A DNA stretch of 64,000 nt from Clitoria ternatea (lineage: Eukaryota > Streptophyta > Magnoliopsida > Fabales > Fabaceae). Numbering within the stretch: the first letter of the stretch is position 1; every line of letters starts with the position of its first letter. Positions 46,518-58,874 of this stretch are shown piece by piece. The stretch covers positions 250,641,351 to 250,705,350 of the forward strand of contig CM075669.1 of NCBI GenBank assembly GCA_037962975.1, written 5' to 3'. A program made the position numbers and the translations under genes. The notes under the pieces are model-generated. The model was not told the origin of the DNA, did no database searches, and saw only the letters and a list, made by a program, of their open reading frames with translations.

Positions 46518-49500
46518 CTAGAAAAGCTCCTCAGAATTGAATTTATTCCAAGATTCCTGTAATAAATTATCAAACTTTCAGGAACAAATGAAGGCATTTA
46601 TTCTGCACTCAGCATTATAATATAGGGAGTCTTGACACAAGCTGCAAAGATAATAGAGTAACAGACCACTGACTGCAGCTATCAAATTTTTTAGGTAATG
46701 AACTAATGGATTTATATATTGGGAACACCACCAAACTATAAATAACCAACCACTAACAATAACAATTTTTAAATCAAAATTTTCATATTAGAGACATGAG
46801 ATTAAACGCTGTTTGAGCCACAAACCATAATCGGCATTAACTAATTGTCTAACTGCTTCAAAACTATCTATGAAGAGGGGAAATCAGAGTGCACAACATG
46901 AAGAAACATTTCATTTGATCATTGGACCAACAAAAACATTAACTAGATAAATTCTACATGGTTTTACACTTGTACTCAACTTTATATTGCAACTGTAAAT
47001 TATTATTGGTTTAGTGTGCAAACAGACCCTTCCATAAAAAAAAGCCTACCATCTTATTAAATCTACTTCCTCTCAACAATATGATACAAAAAGAGACTCT
47101 ATGCTGGAAAAAGCTTGATGGAAAGGAAACAAGTGAACCCTCGCTGACAGAGTGTGAACACCACAAACTGTTTTGAATAATAATGGGTAGTTAAATCTAC
47201 ATTCAGAAAACCATGGATTACCACTGGCTAGTGGACTTTTTTTTGGTGACAAGAGTGGCCTTTCTCTGCATAGCATTTTTTAGAAACCATACTTTAGTTA
47301 CATAAAATGGCCAGAAATACCTTGAGTAGATCAAAAACCTTCTCTGCAACATACTTCTGCTGCAGAGTGGCACCCTTTTGCTGCACTTTATCAGGATGAA
47401 TACACAATGTAGCTTTCCTATAGGCTTTTTTAACAGCAGCAGCTGTAATCAAATCAGTCAAAGAAACTGGCTGCCAACCACATTCAGGCCACAACACCTG
47501 AACCATCATTAATTAAGAAAACAAGTTAACATAAATGATACAAATTTAGTAACCAAAAGAAAAAAGCCATAAAAGCATCCTGGACTGTTTTCAATGCATG
47601 GATTTTTCAGAGTGGATAAATAATTATGAAAACAAGCTGCTTTGATTCTTCTTTCCTCAGGATTGACTGTAATTGAATTTTGAGACATCCCAACAATCCT
47701 TTTAAAATCAGACTTGTTTCCTAAGGATGTGGACTTTTGCCAGGTAATATCTTATTAGAAATTGCTATTTGCTACTATGAATAATATCTGATCAATATTC
47801 ATTGCATTAAATAGATATAGTATTTGCACATTTAATAAAAAAGTAACTCAGATTTGTGCAATCAAAATATTTACTACGTTAGAATCAGTCCACATATTCA
47901 CTTGTAGACCTAGGGTGGTAGCTGATGATCAGACAAAATATATGAGAAAAAATATATGCAAAAACAAAAATTCCACCATGCAATATATTAAAATTTGAAC
48001 CCAATTTCAAAAAGAAGGAACAATGATAATTTATTCTACATACTTTCAGGAACTATATGTATAATGGATCTGGAATAGAAAATTTCTGATAGACAAGCCA
48101 AATTGCATGCATTAAATACATACATATTGTAACACATACATATTGTAACGTAGAGAGCAAAGCTCGTAAGTTTCCTTCTTTTCCTGCAGCCCAGCGCTTA
48201 ATTTCAAAATCCAGTGTTTCAGCAATCCTCTGAAATCAATGCACCAAGAAAAATTAGATAACAAACAATAAAGAATATTACAATAAAACTGCAAATTTTA
48301 TTGGCGGCTTTTGCAAATTTGGTAGAACAAGGATGAAGGGGAAATAGGTTGTGTAGGATGCAGCTGTTGGTATATGAACAAACCCACTCATCCACAAATA
48401 TTAAAAAAAAAATAATTACATGTCTCTCAGCTTGTTCTCTCTGAGTTTGTAAGTCCCGCTGGTTCTTCTCTGCCAATGCTTTTGCCTAGTACAAAACATC
48501 AATGGTCATATAATAGAAATACAAGTTGAAACAATTTTGTATGAATAGATTCAATTGACCATTCCCCATAAATTCAAATTGGTTAAAAAAGAATGCACAC
48601 TTAATCTATTCTTTACCTCTTTTATCAACAATCATGAAAAAATAAAGCAGTCAAATTTAGGAGACAAATACAGTAACACAATAACACATACTGCACGCTC
48701 ATGAGCCCTCTGGTGGCGCTCCAACCTGGCTCGCCGCCTTTCTTCAGTTTCCCCTTCAACTTCGTGAAACTCTCCTGATGATGGGGCGGCAGCTTCAAAC
48801 CAAAAGACACAACAGACAAAAACAACCAATTAAGCAATGACACAAACACAAACCACTACTGCAATAATAATTCTATTGCAATGCAAAGCTACCTCCAAAA
48901 ATTGAAGAAAGATCGTCAACAATATTAATGGATGATGATGCTTTCTTCATATTTGCAGATGCACCAGTAGATTTCCTCGTTACATCCGACTGAACTTGGG
49001 AATCAAATACAGAGTCCTGAAAGCATCCGGGTTCAGAAAATCAGAAACAAATTTTCTAACGGAATTATTCCAACATTAACATGCATGCCAATCCTCTTTT
49101 ATAACTTTAATTTAATTATAAATTATTTTTAATCTTTAAATAACTACATAAATATTCATTTTGTCATTTAAAAAAGCCACATTTATTTAGAAATACAAAA
49201 CAAAAAATTAAAACAACTTCCCAACAATTATAACTTCCTGCTTTGCAGGGTCATTTTTTCAAGATGCGAATACACATGTGAAAGTCAAGTTTCTGCCATT
49301 ATATGTTAGTAAAAAATGTAAACAATACATTAAAAAACGGTCCTCACCGAAGAGTTAGCCCTAGGAGGTCTTGGAGCACTGCTAGCTCGACCACCCATGC
49401 CAAAGAAGGATTCAAGATCATTTTCATTCTTTTGTTGGTTCATCCTTGCAGCAGCTGCAGCCCTTTCTCGGGCCTCAGCAGCAGCCCTTTCCACAGCAGA

Positions 49501-52500
49501 ACGTTCAGCTTTAGCTCGTGCTTCAGCTTCAGCCCTTGCAGCTGCAGCTCTTTCCCGTGCTCCTCTATCCTTTGCCTCCGCAGCAGCCTTTTCAGCTCTT
49601 TCCTTTGCCTCTGCAGCAGCCCTTTCTCGAGCTTCAGCTTGTGCCCTTTGCACTGCAGCCCTTTCAGCACGCTCTCGAGCTTCATTATTAGCTTTCTCAA
49701 CAGCAGCCCTCTCAGCTCTTTGGCGTGCATCTGCAGCTGCTCTTTCACGCGCTTCTCTAGTAGCTCTTTCTACAGCCTGTCTTACCTTTTCTCTCTCCAG
49801 TCGCTGTCGTTCTCTTTCTTTCTCCTCTCTTTCTTTCAACAGTCTTCTTTGCTCTGCTTCCTCCTGCTCCTTTTGCTGTCGTTCACAGTCTAATCTTTCC
49901 TGTTTTTCTATCTCCTCGAGCATAATTCTCTCATCTTTCTCCACTGCTTCTTTGCTTCTAGCAGCCTTTGAGCTCTCTCTCTCCCTTACTTCCTTTGCAT
50001 GCCTAAATTTAGCTTCAGCTCTATCCATTGCCTCCTTCATAGCTGCAGCAGCAGAGTTCATCCCTAATTCTTCATCAGGAAGGCCATTTCCATTCTCATT
50101 ATCATAACCATGACTTCTGCCCATGGCAAAATCATCAAGTTCATCAAACTGAGACAAGGGGGATACCCTTGCAGCAGCTGGAGCAGACTTAGGCTCCTGA
50201 GAGAATTGGGTGGAACCAGGAAAAGAAGAAAATTCATTAGCCTTCTTTCCAGCATTAGTAGAAGCTGGTGAGTTTGTTCCGGACTTGTGAATGTTTACTG
50301 GACGTGGAGGGGGGGGCCTTGAAGGTGGTGGGGCAGTAGTTGGTTGTGTAAAAAGGGGGATCTCTGATACCGTCAGCCATACATCCTCACTTGATTCCAA
50401 GTTATCTTCATATTTTGGAGACATATCTACTTGGATATTGGCTTGCCTAAAATCAACATCATTATATGGAGGAGAAGTAGACCTTTGGCCAACTGGTTTA
50501 TCAGAATCTGATGAATGTGTAGGCTTATAAAATGGGGCCTGCGGAAATTCATGATTATTCTCAACAGGAATCTTGTTGTGTGTGTGCCTCTCAGGACTCC
50601 TCCCAGACAACTTATCAACTGGTTCATTATCCCCAGTCCAGCTTGGGCTTGTTTTCAGCCTTGGGGAACTGCTACCCTTCCTGCTATTTCTTTCTGAAGA
50701 GAATGCTGGTACAGATTTTCCAAGACCTTCAAAAGGATCAATATCTTCATATACTCCACCATTTGAAGTTGAAGAACTATCATTTCTTGTGCTTCTAGAA
50801 CTACTAATTTTACTAATTTCTTCCAATGGGTCAATAAAGTTTCCTGCTGGTGAATCCACTGGAATTGAAGCTGATTCAAATACTCTGAAAGGGTCTTCTG
50901 CCACAGAGGAGGTTGTTTTAGATGCACTGGCAGTTGGTTCTGAGGACAAACCAATATCAGGAGTGTGCCTGGTAAATAATAATATATAGAAAGGATTATG
51001 ATACATCAACCATTCACAAAATAAACAATATCTATTAATCAATCGTCAAGGATTATATAAACAAGAATCAAGCTATCCATTCCTCTCATATAAGCAAAAA
51101 AGATTCTGTACCCAATGAAGAATCCCAGAAAACATAAGACATGGTGTTCTTAGAAAACATTTTGAATTTGATAAAGGTTGGATATCACAAAAAGGAACAA
51201 AGATTTTTTTAATGCAATCACTTTTTAAAGAGATTACGAATGAACCTTTGAAATTTGATAATATCTTATTCTCATTCTTTCCATTCTTAGAGCATTCTTA
51301 GTTCTGCTATCCATGTGCTTTCATTCTTATTCAATGCAGCTAATTAAAAACGTACTTATCATTCATAAAATAAAAAGGAAAGTGAGGGACATCAGAAATT
51401 TTTGGTCCAAGTTGCATACACCTGTTGAACATAAAAGTTTAATCATCATAGCATTATTACACAAACTACAAAGCAGAAATTAAACAAAATAAAAATTTAT
51501 CCTCAACAAAACAATTACACACAAAAGGAACATCAATGATCAAGTAGTGACCTCTAAATAACAGAGAAGAATGAAAAGAACAGTGAACTTCATTTCAGTA
51601 GATATGCACTGATGTCCCATGAACAATAACATAACATTGTGCAGAGGACATCCAATGAGTCTTTACTCCCAAACACAGTTTATGATACACAGAGGAAGAT
51701 GGTAAAGAGCAAAGAGCATATCCCACCCCCCCTCCCCCCCACACACCAAATCAAAGCAGCACAACCACATCCATAAGTCACTCCTGTATCTGTGCCAGAA
51801 TAGCTCTCTCCAAGTTCCAAACAACTATGATCAATCTTAGAAGGGCCAAAAGTTCAAAATTCAAACAACAATTTATGAGTGAATTAAATCAGGGGGCTTC
51901 TAGATCTTTGTTTAATTGCAATAATAACCAGTCAACATATATTATTTTCCAGCATGTACAGCATACAGTTGTAATCAAGGTTGACAAAATCGGGATTTCA
52001 TGTTGAATCATAAAAGGGTGGAAAAATCGCAAATCGTAAAATCATAAATCAAATCGTAAGATTTTACTTATTATGTATATACATGTTTATATGCATATAA
52101 ATTCATATATATATGCATATAAAAGCATAATTCAAAGTCATAAATCTATTGAAAAGACATCATAAACTTGCATAAAAATCCATAACTCATAATTCATAAC
52201 ATAAAACATACACAAACAACAATGTAAACATATCTAAAGCATAATCCCCTTCTTCCAAATCAGCCCTTGATTTTCTCAAGCTTTTGACATGAAAACCAGC
52301 AACAATCTGCAGCATCTCAAGTCTGACTTCAGCACTAACAGCTTTGCAAGGCTGAACACTTTGCCTTGTTTGACCCAGATGATGCTTCAGCCTATAAACA
52401 CCCCCTGTAATTACCTTTTCACAGAATTTGCATTGCATTTTTGTGCTTCCTTCAACTGGTACTGCATACTTCCAAGCCACATCAGCCTTAGCACCACGAG

Positions 52501-54324
52501 AGCTGGAACACAGAGGGAGGATATTTGCGGAGCCAGCAACACCACCAGAACTGCCTCCATCTCGACCTGTTGATGCTGTTCCAGAACTTCCTCCTGTGGT
52601 AGCCATTACTGCGAGTGGGAGGGACGAAGAACACAGACGCAGAACGGGACACAGTGCGAGCAAGATGAAGTGACGCAGGGCGAGCAAGATAAAGAAACAG
52701 ACCAAGCAAGATGAAGAAGGAAGATGAACGCAAAGAGAAACGCAGAACGAGTGGAGAAGAAGAGAGGAAGAAGCCATGAGTCTGCCCTAACTTTAGAAAC
52801 TGGGTCTTTTTCTTTTGCGGGTCACCCAACTTAAAATGGGCTTTTTATTGTTTTTTGGCCCGATGCCCAAAATCGTGAAATCCCACGATTTCACCATTTT
52901 TGCGATTTTAATCCCGATTTTGCTAAGATTTTGATCAGATGCGATTTTTGGGGAGATTTTGAATCGGAAACAGGGGAGAAATCGTAAAATCATACGATTT
53001 ATGGGATTTTACTCCCGATTTTGTCAACCTTGGTTGTAATGTACTTTTAAATTCTAGGGGATTAAGTATAGTATAAATCTATGAAAATCTCCAAGGAGAA
53101 ATTCTGTCAGCAAATGATCTTGTATTGACTAAGACTATCCAAATTTCACAAAGATTATTGCCAATGATTTGACTTTTCCATATAAATTTAAACATAATCA
53201 TTAGACCATTAATTATTCTAAAAACACTCGACTCTCTAAAGGAGCTCATCACTAACCAATATTTGTAAATAACACCATTCCCTTCTACGCAGAACACAAC
53301 TTCAGGCATATAACATTCACAAACATATCAGTGAATGTAACGAGTTTTTCCACATTAGATAAAAGCTTGAAACTGCAGAACTCGAACCTCACTAGCTTTT
53401 CCTGATTTCTTTTGGTTCAATAAAGCCATTTTCAGCATTTCTCACCGATCTCTCCAGTTCAAAAACATGATAGAATTTACGCAAACCGCTAACACTTAAA
53501 CTTGTTAAAATCTCTTACAAAAAATCAAGTGACGTATATGTTAAAAGAGCTATTAAGTACAAACACGTCCATATGTTTTCTTGCACGTTAAGTTAAACCA
53601 TGAATCCCGTTACTGAACAATGCCAATAGCAAAACAACCTCACTTACCAAAATAAATAAATAATTAAAACAAAAAACAACAGCAACAAACAGCACTGTGA
53701 ATAAATATACCTGGCACTAGATGACCTACTATTTCCTAATCCAGCAAGCAAATCATCAAAATCGGAAACACCTTTATCATCCTTCTCCGATCTCTTCCCA
53801 ACCGAACTCTTCGATTCCTTACCAAATCCACCGAGAAGATCATCAAACGCGGCACTGCCACCACCACCACCGGCACTACCCGGAGTCGTCGAAGCAAAAA
53901 CATCATCAAAGTTAACCTTCGACGTGCTCTTCAGCCCAGGAACGCCGTCAAAAATGTCGTCGTCAAAAGCCGGCTTATCATACACCGGCTTATCAAAAGC
54001 AGGCGGCGGCGAATTCACGGACCTGGAACCGAAATCGCCGGCGCGTCCACCATACATGGAGTCCAAACTGAACGGAGAATCAGCCTTACGAGGCTCGGAT
54101 CCGACCGCGCCGAGCAGATCATCGAAGGAGGCGGCGTCGTGGTTGTTGCGGGAAGCGGAGGATCCGAATAAGGAATCAGAGTCGGAGGTGCGAGCGGATC
54201 GCGATCCGAAATCAAAGTTGATAGGGTTTGAGGATCCCTTGGAAGGTGGAGGAGCCATGGGAGCGGATTTTCCCTGAGGTTTGAAGGCGTAATCAGAGGT
54301 GAAGAGACCATCGAAATCGTTCAT
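46518..54324 (-). CDS. Auxilin-like J-domain protein (clathrin uncoating factor), complete, 943 residues
   Basis: Eight exons on the minus strand, all GT-AG and in frame: 54324-53711, 50968-49348, 49016-48893, 48792-48692, 48485-48420, 48229-48140, 47497-47321 and 46556-46518 (TAG stop); 2832 nt. The N-terminal part is low-complexity and has three acidic FDDLL motifs (SFDDLLGAV, AFDDLLGGF, DFDDLLAGL) likely to bind clathrin or adaptors. Residues about 515-712 form a long Glu/Arg/Ala-rich helix. VDDLSSIFG precedes a second charged helix, and the C-terminus is an auxilin-type J domain with HPD at 906-908 and the ending NSEELF. The layout and length match Arabidopsis auxilin-related proteins (At4g12770/At4g12780 type). 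Family knowledge: the J domain recruits Hsc70 to strip clathrin from vesicles. No break is seen. Intron 1 (2.7 kb) holds a hAT element. Confidence 0.96.
51976..51995. repeat. hAT terminal inverted repeat, left
   Basis: CAAGGTTGACAAAATCGGGA, preceded by target duplication GTTGTAAT (51968-51975). Confidence 0.95.
52187..52606 (-). pseudogene. N-terminal fragment of a hAT transposase with BED zinc finger
   Basis: From ATG at 52606 (minus) the 139-residue frame has a Gly/Ser-rich lead, then DVAWKYAVPVEGSTKMQCKF and a continuation with C-x2-C (CKFC), YRLKHHLGQTR and a later Cys (QPC). That is the BED-type finger used by hAT transposases to bind DNA; Trp in DVAWKY is a usual family residue. The frame is open further upstream to 52777 but that part looks hydrophobic and untypical, so I prefer 52606. 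The catalytic and dimerisation regions are absent. Whether the fragment is spliced into auxilin transcripts is unknown; it has the same orientation as the host gene. Confidence 0.75.
53013..53032. repeat. hAT terminal inverted repeat, right
   Basis: TCCCGATTTTGTCAACCTTG, the exact complement of the left repeat, followed by GTTGTAAT (53033-53040). Confidence 0.95.
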
Positions 54325-56167
54325 GGTGATGATGGAATTGTGTTAGGGATTTAGGGAATCGAGAGAGGGATCTGGTGTGTGAGGGTATGGAAAGAGCATG
54401 CGTTAGTTAGATGATAATTAGATGGGAGTTTAGAGGGGAAAGGGAATGGGAAAATGGTGCTCGAATCCTTCTGCACTGCCTTTGATTCCTCCCTCCTCTT
54501 GCCTTGTTGGAGAATTTGCCAAGATGGATCCACCTTGTTTTAATTCCTTTATTTTTCATTCAATCAACTTTCAAGTTTCTATTCACGTAACACAATCATA
54601 TTTTATCATAGTTACTAATATAAATATTAAGAAATCCCCCTTTTAAGACCTTTTCTTTTTCTTCATGTTTTTCTTACCTTTTACTTTTTCTTTTTCCTTC
54701 ATTTTAATTATTTCTTTCTTTTGCTTTTTAAACTTATTTTTCCATTTTCAAACAACATTTTCCTGTTTATTAAAGAGATTTGTGTTTTAATATGTAACCT
54801 CATAAAATCTTTCATTTTCACTTGGATATGTTTGTTTAAGGAGAAAATGGAATGTGTTGAAATTTTGAATTTTTTTCTTTCATTGAGTTCATCATTATTC
54901 ATATTTTCTTCCTTTTTTATTTTCTCTTTTTCCAAACATATCCTAAAAAAACAACACGTGTATTTTACGCCACACATAAAATATATCCTACATTGCATAT
55001 ATTGTTATGAAACTTGAGCATTCCTTTGGTATTATATCCTTTATCTAATCATTCTAAAAAAATACTTTTTTTTCTATAAAATATCATATGAATTATTGAT
55101 CTTCATGTTTTTAGGCATGTATGATAAGAATTTGACGAGACTATTAATACTCCAGTATATTCATTATGGATACATGCGTAATAATATTTTAGGGATTTTT
55201 TACTCACGTATAAGTGTGACAATGAGCAATGAACCTAAAGAAAATTTGGTGCATTTTTTTGGATTTTTTTTATTTTCTAGTCAAAATCAAAACTTACTCT
55301 TGACAATCTGCCCAATAATTAGTATTTTATTTTTCTAGTTATTGATGAAAATTTTAACTTCCATTTAAAAAGCACAAGAAGCAATTTAATTAAGAAAATG
55401 TACTGAAGTTTTCCAGGTTTAAATCATAGTTATGTCAATTGCTTTTCCTTTATTTGTATTTTTTTTCTAAACTTTTCTTAGTGTATTTAATTTGTTAAAT
55501 CAAATATAGCATAAACCGTACCCTTTCATAAATTAGCTAACAATAGTTATTTTAATATAGTAAGTGATTTTGATTTTAAGTTGGAGTCTCTAGTATATCT
55601 AGTTCTATTTAATTAGAACTTTTTTATATACGCACATTAACTTTACATTTGTGCATTTATAAATGTTTCAACTTTACATCTTTTTATTTATAAAAAGAAT
55701 ATATGTATAATCTCTTCACGTCTTAATAAAGGTAAAAATGAATTTCACACATAAAAATATTTTAAGAAAATCTCGTACAATAAAATGAAAATAAAACTTT
55801 GAGAAGATATTTTATATATATATATATAATCAATTATATTATAGATCAGCATATAAATAATCATTTATAATTTTTTTTAATAATTACTTTAAAAGTTGAT
55901 ATACATCATGATGAACTTTGATAGATTTACCATGTTTTTACGTTAACAGTGTATAGTGATTAAATTCTATCTTTTATATATATAGTTTGAAATATGTTAT
56001 TATTCTTATCCTCGTCACAACTCATGACTCTTATATTTGAACTGTTATATCACATTAAGATCGTTAAAAATAGTTTTATTTTTCTCAGAAGATGGAAGTA
56101 TTATTCACTATAATAATATTTATTCATTCTTTCACATTTAGAAATACGGTACTAACTTGAAATAATG
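54325..56167. other. Upstream region of the auxilin-like gene and AT-rich spacer; no gene recognised
   Basis: The first 200 bp or so upstream of the start codon (54325-54540) are less AT-rich and should hold the 5' UTR and promoter; I cannot point to a definite TATA box. From about 54550 to 56160 the DNA is AT-rich with short TA runs and shows no conserved protein. Confidence 0.5.
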
Positions 56168-56686
56168 TGTTAGGTACCAGAGTATTAAGAATAATATCAC
56201 ACAGCTAAAATAGAGATGAGAAAAGAGGAATTGAACACACAATAATTTTACGTGGAAAACCCTCTTTTAATAAGGGAAAAACCACGGGCAAGACCAGAGA
56301 AATAATTTTACTAAGTGAAAGAAAAAATATTACAACTTCTCTCTATCTCACAAGGAGAGAACAATGACACTCTCTCTTTAAATAGGAGAACACTCACTAG
56401 GAGAACCTCACAGGAGAACACTCTAATTTTTCTCTCTGAACTTTTCTCTCTAGATACTAGGTAATGCTTCTAGTTTGGGATGCAATAACCATTGCTTGAA
56501 GCTTCAATTTATAGGAGAAGCTCCATGGGAAACTTGTGGCCATAATGCTTCCTTGATTCTAATTGGCCAATGCAACTTTGAATTTCCACCACAAAATTTC
56601 CAACCACTCCACCATAATTAATTACCCACCATTGTTGAAAATAAGCTAAATAATTTTGCCACAAAGTGGCTTTAGCTTTCCTGACA
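56168..56686 (-). repeat. 3' LTR (519 bp) of a minus-strand copia fragment
   Basis: On the minus strand it begins TGTCAGGAAAGC right after the purine tract AAGTGGGAGAT and ends ...GGTACCTAACA, giving matching TGTYAGG/CCTRACA ends. It lies directly downstream of the RNase H reading. Size and purine tract fit Tork/Tnt1-type copia. Confidence 0.8.
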
Positions 56687-56754
56687 ATCTCCCACTTAAA
56701 GTCACTTTTGTGAGCTTATCAAATTTTTCTCTTCTTGCCAGTTTCCTGCTGCAA

Positions 56755-57526
56755 TTACGTTTCTGATAGACCATAGGAGGACCTGCACCATTTGAACTTG
56801 TCGGTGTTGATCGGTTTTGTCATAACATCTGCTAGGTTCTCTTTTGTATGAATCTTCTGTAGATCCACACTCCCTTCCTCCACTACTTCTCGAACAAAGT
56901 GATATTGCACCCCTATGTGTTTCGTTCTGGAATGAAAGGCTGGATTCCTTGCAATGTGCAAGGCACTCTGACTGTCACAATACACCGTAATCTTCGGTTG
57001 CTTGTGCCCGAGTTCTTTCAATATCCTTTGCATCCAGATTGCTTCCTTGCATGCCTGAGTAGCTGCCATATATTCTGCTTCTGTAGTTGATAAGGCTACA
57101 ACAGATTGTAATTTAGATAACCAGCTTACAGCTCCTCCTGCAAGTGTAAACACATAGCCTGTAGTAGATTTCCTTTTATCAAGATCACCTATAAAATCAA
57201 AATCAACATATCCTCTGACAATAAACTTTGATCCTCCAAAACATAATACAGCACCAGAGGTTCCCTTAACGTATCTTAGGATCCTCTTCACAGCATTCCA
57301 ATGCTCTTTACCAGGATCTACCATGAACCGACTGACCATACCAACCGCCTGAGCAATATCTGGTCTCGTACAAATCATTGCATACATAAGGCTTCCCACC
57401 GCTGATGCATACGGTACTCGAGACATTTCCATCCTCTCTGCTTCACTGCTAGGACTCATACTTGAGGATAATTTATAATTGACAGGAAATGGGGTAGAAA
57501 TTGGCTTACAATCTTGCAGTTATTAA
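56755..57526 (-). pseudogene. Copia RT end and RNase H, 5'-truncated (Tork/Tnt1-like)
   Basis: Open on the minus strand from about 57526 (LQDCKPISTPFPVNYKL) to the stop at 56755, with no internal break. Marks: VPYASAVGSLMYAMICTRPD, HWNAVKRILRYVKGT, the RNase H box region VDFDFIGDLDKRKSTTGYVF where the usual first DAD reads DFD, LSTTEAEYMAATQACKEAIW, YCDSQSALHIARNPAFHSRT and a C-terminal TKENLADVMTKP. Everything upstream (gag, integrase, most of RT) is missing with an abrupt edge at about 57526, so it is a fragment. It ends 68 bp before the LTR, as in intact elements. Confidence 0.88.
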
Positions 57527-58828
57527 AGTTATAGTCCTTCTCCTGAAGCTTTTATATCTGTTGTGTTGATGAGCCTATTAGATATATCTTTTATATCATG
57601 GTTCTCTTTGTCGCTGTCGTCACTCTCAGGATACTCGAGTGGGTATGTCATCTTGAGGGTGCGTAGATGATCCTTAGGCATTACTATGTGTGGAGGTAAG
57701 AGTGTGATACTATCAAAGTTGTTATTAGAAGTCAAGATGTTCTATGCATTAACGGTGGACGCTCCTACACCGTCTCTGTTACTGCTCTCAAATGGTGGGA
57801 TAATCACCCTCATTAGGCTTGACTTTAAAGATTTTTGGATAAACACACAGAGAAAGAGAAACAAAGGGAATGAGTCTATGTTCAAGATCTATGGCGACTT
57901 GGCTCACATCAAACGGGTTTTACAGGCTCATACATCAATCAATATGTTATGTTATGTTATGCTATGCTCTATTATCTCTAGACAACTTATGCATGAGGGC
58001 CCTTATAACTTTTCAATGACTGGAAGCAATCAGCGATAAATCCCATCATTACTCGGGGGTAAAATCTTTGGCTTACTGGCCTTATCATCTCATAAAATGG
58101 ATATCATTTCCTTGTTCAGAATAGTGCCTATCCACGACCATGGTAACCCCTTATCTGGGTCGAAATACATCAGGGTACAACGGGGACCCGACATCATAAG
58201 AGCAAGCCATTGGGGCTTTTGCCCGATCTCAATGTATTCCCAAGGCCTTCCTTAAAGGCCGAACGTCGGTGGTTCCTCGTGCGTGCCCACATAGTGCCTC
58301 CTATCACAACCATACTTATGACGCATGTAATGTAATGATGATACTTACAATTATTTTAGTGGCATTTCATTTATGGGAACTAATTCTCTATCAAGACTTA
58401 CCCCATATTACATATACAATTGGTATCCTTACATATACCATTGTCTTACTACATTAAGAATCATTCTCCAATGTATCATCATTATTCTTATAGTCTCACT
58501 CATCTTTCAACGTAGTGTGTAAATGACTATACTAAATTGCACTTACTAATTCCCAAGAAAGGTTGAAAGAGTCACAAGTGGTCCCACTTAATATTCAGTC
58601 TTTTTAATCATAATTTTCTATGCAATTAATAGTATAATAAAGAATAATTATGCATACGTCCTCATATGCCACTCAACGTTTTTTTCATGATTAGGGTCTT
58701 ATGAAATAGTATTTTAGGGTCCAATATTTACTAAGTATCTTATGGACATATGATTTAGAGCTAAAGTATATGTATTATTTAAAAGGGGTCATGGAATTTG
58801 AAAATAAAAGTATAGATAGAATATGAGA

Positions 58829-58874
<46 letters not shown>

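Larger units (their letters stand above)
51976..53032 (-). mobile_element. hAT transposon, internally deleted, in auxilin intron 1
   Basis: Perfect 20-bp terminal inverted repeats: CAAGGTTGACAAAATCGGGA at 51976-51995 and its reverse complement at 53013-53032. Perfect 8-bp target duplications GTTGTAAT at 51968-51975 and 53033-53040, the hAT hallmark. Subterminal regions are rich in AATCG/CGATT words, as expected for transposase binding. At 1057 bp it is too short for a full transposase and keeps only an N-terminal piece with a BED finger (52606-52187), so it is non-autonomous. The exact ends suggest a fairly young insertion. Confidence 0.93.

Noticed and set aside
49303..50107. Ser/Ala-rich plus-strand ORFs opposite the auxilin gene
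   Set aside because: Antisense shadows of the Glu/Arg/Ala-rich auxilin helix; no motif and no start context.
50969..51042. N-terminal extension of the large auxilin exon (hydrophobic start after a Met)
   Set aside because: It lies in intron 1; a TTTACCAG acceptor at 50969-50970 joins in frame to exon 1.
53644..53710. C-terminal extension of auxilin exon 1
   Set aside because: Reads into intron 1 past a CCAG/GTATAT donor.
57686..58039. 117-residue plus-strand ORF
   Set aside because: No family recognised, contains a TTATG simple repeat, unlike the host genes in composition.
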